Of a stretch of 64,000 nt of DNA, positions 62,939 through 64,000 are shown piece by piece; position 1 is the stretch's first letter, and every line of letters begins with the position of its first letter. This DNA comes from Limonium bicolor (taxonomy: Eukaryota > Streptophyta > Magnoliopsida > Caryophyllales > Plumbaginaceae), in the NCBI GenBank assembly GCA_023374045.1, contig CM041783.1:94957298-95021297 (forward strand), given 5' to 3'. Both the position numbers and the translations under genes were made by a program. The notes beneath the pieces were generated by a model. It was not told the DNA's origin. It made no database searches and saw only the letters and a list, made by a program, of their open reading frames with translations.

Positions 62939-64000
62939 TGTAACACCCGGTTTTCACACACTAAAATTTTCTTATTACTTGAACAACTTACTACAATATT
63001 TTACAGCGGAAGACTAAATAACACCTAAGTCAAACCGGAGCGCTACCGCCACACCACACCAACTAGTGTGGATGCTAAGGCTAATCCACCTACAACCTAA
63101 CTCCCGGAACATGCTCCAAGGAGTTTACCACTTACAAATAAATAAAATTTCTAGCTATGTCGGCGCGTTCCCTTGTCCCAAGCTCAAGAGCAATATCACA
63201 CAAAGAATCAACTTCACCTGCAACAAACCTGTGGCAGCAAACAATCACACAAAAGGGCCACAGGCACAAACCAGAAAACGTCAGCAAAGCTGAGTAACAA
63301 ATATCACACCTGTAAAATTCACTCTCTTTGAAAAAACCTTTTTAGCAGCATAAAGGCACACATCAACACAAACAACCATGTTATCAACCACAAACACAAG
63401 TTTACAACACACTCACCTTCCTTGAGACATTTTACCTTAACACAAACCACCTGTTCATAATGATATCACAATACCAGCAAACTCACCAGAGACATAAATC
63501 CAATAATATTTGGAAACCACATAACAATTCCCACCAGTTTGTATCTCAATTATTAACATTCCACCAATCCTCGGGCACACCGGTCTTTCGACAAAGAGCT
63601 ACTAGGCTCTCGGCCCCTTGGACAAATAATTCCACCACCTCACCCCATGTCCTTAAGTGTGCACACCCCCTATGAATCATCAGTCCATAGAGTAGATCAT
63701 GATGGCTTAGCTCCAATACATTGGTAGGAGCGCAAAATTCAGTGAATGGCCACCATGGCTCGACCAAATGAAGGAGCTAACCTAGCTCAATAGTTTCGCA
63801 ATATATATATTTCCAAATTCAACTTCCACCACCATAAGTAATATCAACCTTTCCAACATATAAATATCATCCACAATCATATAAAATTGCTCAAAAATAA
63901 CCACCAACCAAAGGATAGCATAAACAAGATTAATCACATATTAAAGTACAAACAACCCACCTTTAGAATTAAAACCTTGTATAAGGTTAGACTTTGTCTA
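62939..64000 (-). mobile_element. LTR copy 16, partial (cut by right window edge)
   Basis: The element-sense 3' third of an LTR (1062 bp), with a small patch of indels at 63730-63830 and one arm of the GC-rich inverted repeat damaged near 63230. The array clearly continues to the right. Confidence 0.95.

Larger units (their letters stand above)
1..64000 (-). repeat. Tandem array of a ~4.0-kb LTR-retrotransposon unit
   Basis: The window is filled from edge to edge by head-to-tail copies of one unit. The LTR/primer-site junction word TGTAACACCCCGG, or a slightly altered form, occurs at 2992, 6995, 10993, 14990, 18972, 22973, 26954, 30944, 34930, 38926, 42910, 46899, 50898, 54908, 58912 and 62939. 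The spacings are 4003, 3998, 3997, 3982, 4001, 3981, 3990, 3986, 3996, 3984, 3989, 3999, 4010, 4004 and 4027 bp. Each unit holds one LTR (about 3.03 kb) and one internal region (about 0.96 kb), both sense on the minus strand. Neither array edge is inside the window, so no target-site duplication can be seen. The initiator tRNA-Met primer site and TG...CA ends indicate a plant Ty3/gypsy-type element. The array form itself is seen directly; its origin is inferred. Confidence 0.97.

Noticed and set aside
1..64000. Classical short-monomer satellite or rDNA array
   Set aside because: The period is ~4 kb with LTR, primer-site and polypurine-tract structure in each unit, and no rRNA sequence is recognisable.

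Overview
The whole window is one head-to-tail tandem array of a non-coding, non-autonomous LTR retrotransposon unit of about 4.0 kb. It reads almost certainly from an angiosperm genome. Sixteen unit junctions are visible, with spacings of 3981 to 4027 bp (mean about 3997 bp). There are 15 complete LTRs, two partial LTRs cut by the window edges, and 16 internal segments. I see no gene, rRNA, intact tRNA, CRISPR array or unrelated mobile element. The open reading frames are short, recur once per period and show no recognisable protein domain, so they are by-products of the repeat.

Structure and orientation. The element is sense on the minus strand. On that strand each unit reads: an LTR of about 3.03 kb that begins TGTAATACCCCG and ends CGGGGTGTTACA; a 3-nt spacer GAG; a primer-binding site TGGTATCAGAGC complementary to the 3' end of plant initiator tRNA-Met; a non-coding internal region of about 0.96 kb; a polypurine tract GGGGGGAGAA; and then the next LTR. 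The order is therefore (LTR-internal)n with one shared LTR between neighbouring internal segments. This is the product expected from repeated unequal recombination between LTRs, or from rolling-circle amplification and reinsertion of a one-LTR circle. The primer type and LTR ends fit Ty3/gypsy plant elements, but no gag or pol domain is left to place the lineage.

Regulatory architecture. The element-sense 5' part of each LTR, which should be U3, carries an 11-bp minisatellite (five copies) directly beside a dense cluster of about eight TTGACC/GGTCAA words. These match the W-box core bound by plant WRKY factors. Further inside the LTR are two diverged direct-repeat families and several conserved inverted repeats. 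The internal leader holds a dense group of palindromes and hairpins, plus a 26-nt segment matching the 5' part of plant initiator tRNA-Met at 24 positions. These are candidate cis signals for a mobilised, protein-free element.

Quality. Long stretches of different units look the same base for base by eye (for example the LTRs starting at 18972, 34930 and 46899). Differences are mostly 1-3 nt insertions and deletions grouped in patches (for example 9770-12250, 25540-28200, 31130-31650, 41665-43250, 53790-54540, 58790-59100, 60900-61200). That pattern looks more like noisy long-read consensus than ordinary divergence, so exact copy number and private indels should be treated with caution. Two places differ in kind: a replaced stretch at about 53890-54100 and a patchwork insertion at about 60915-61040.
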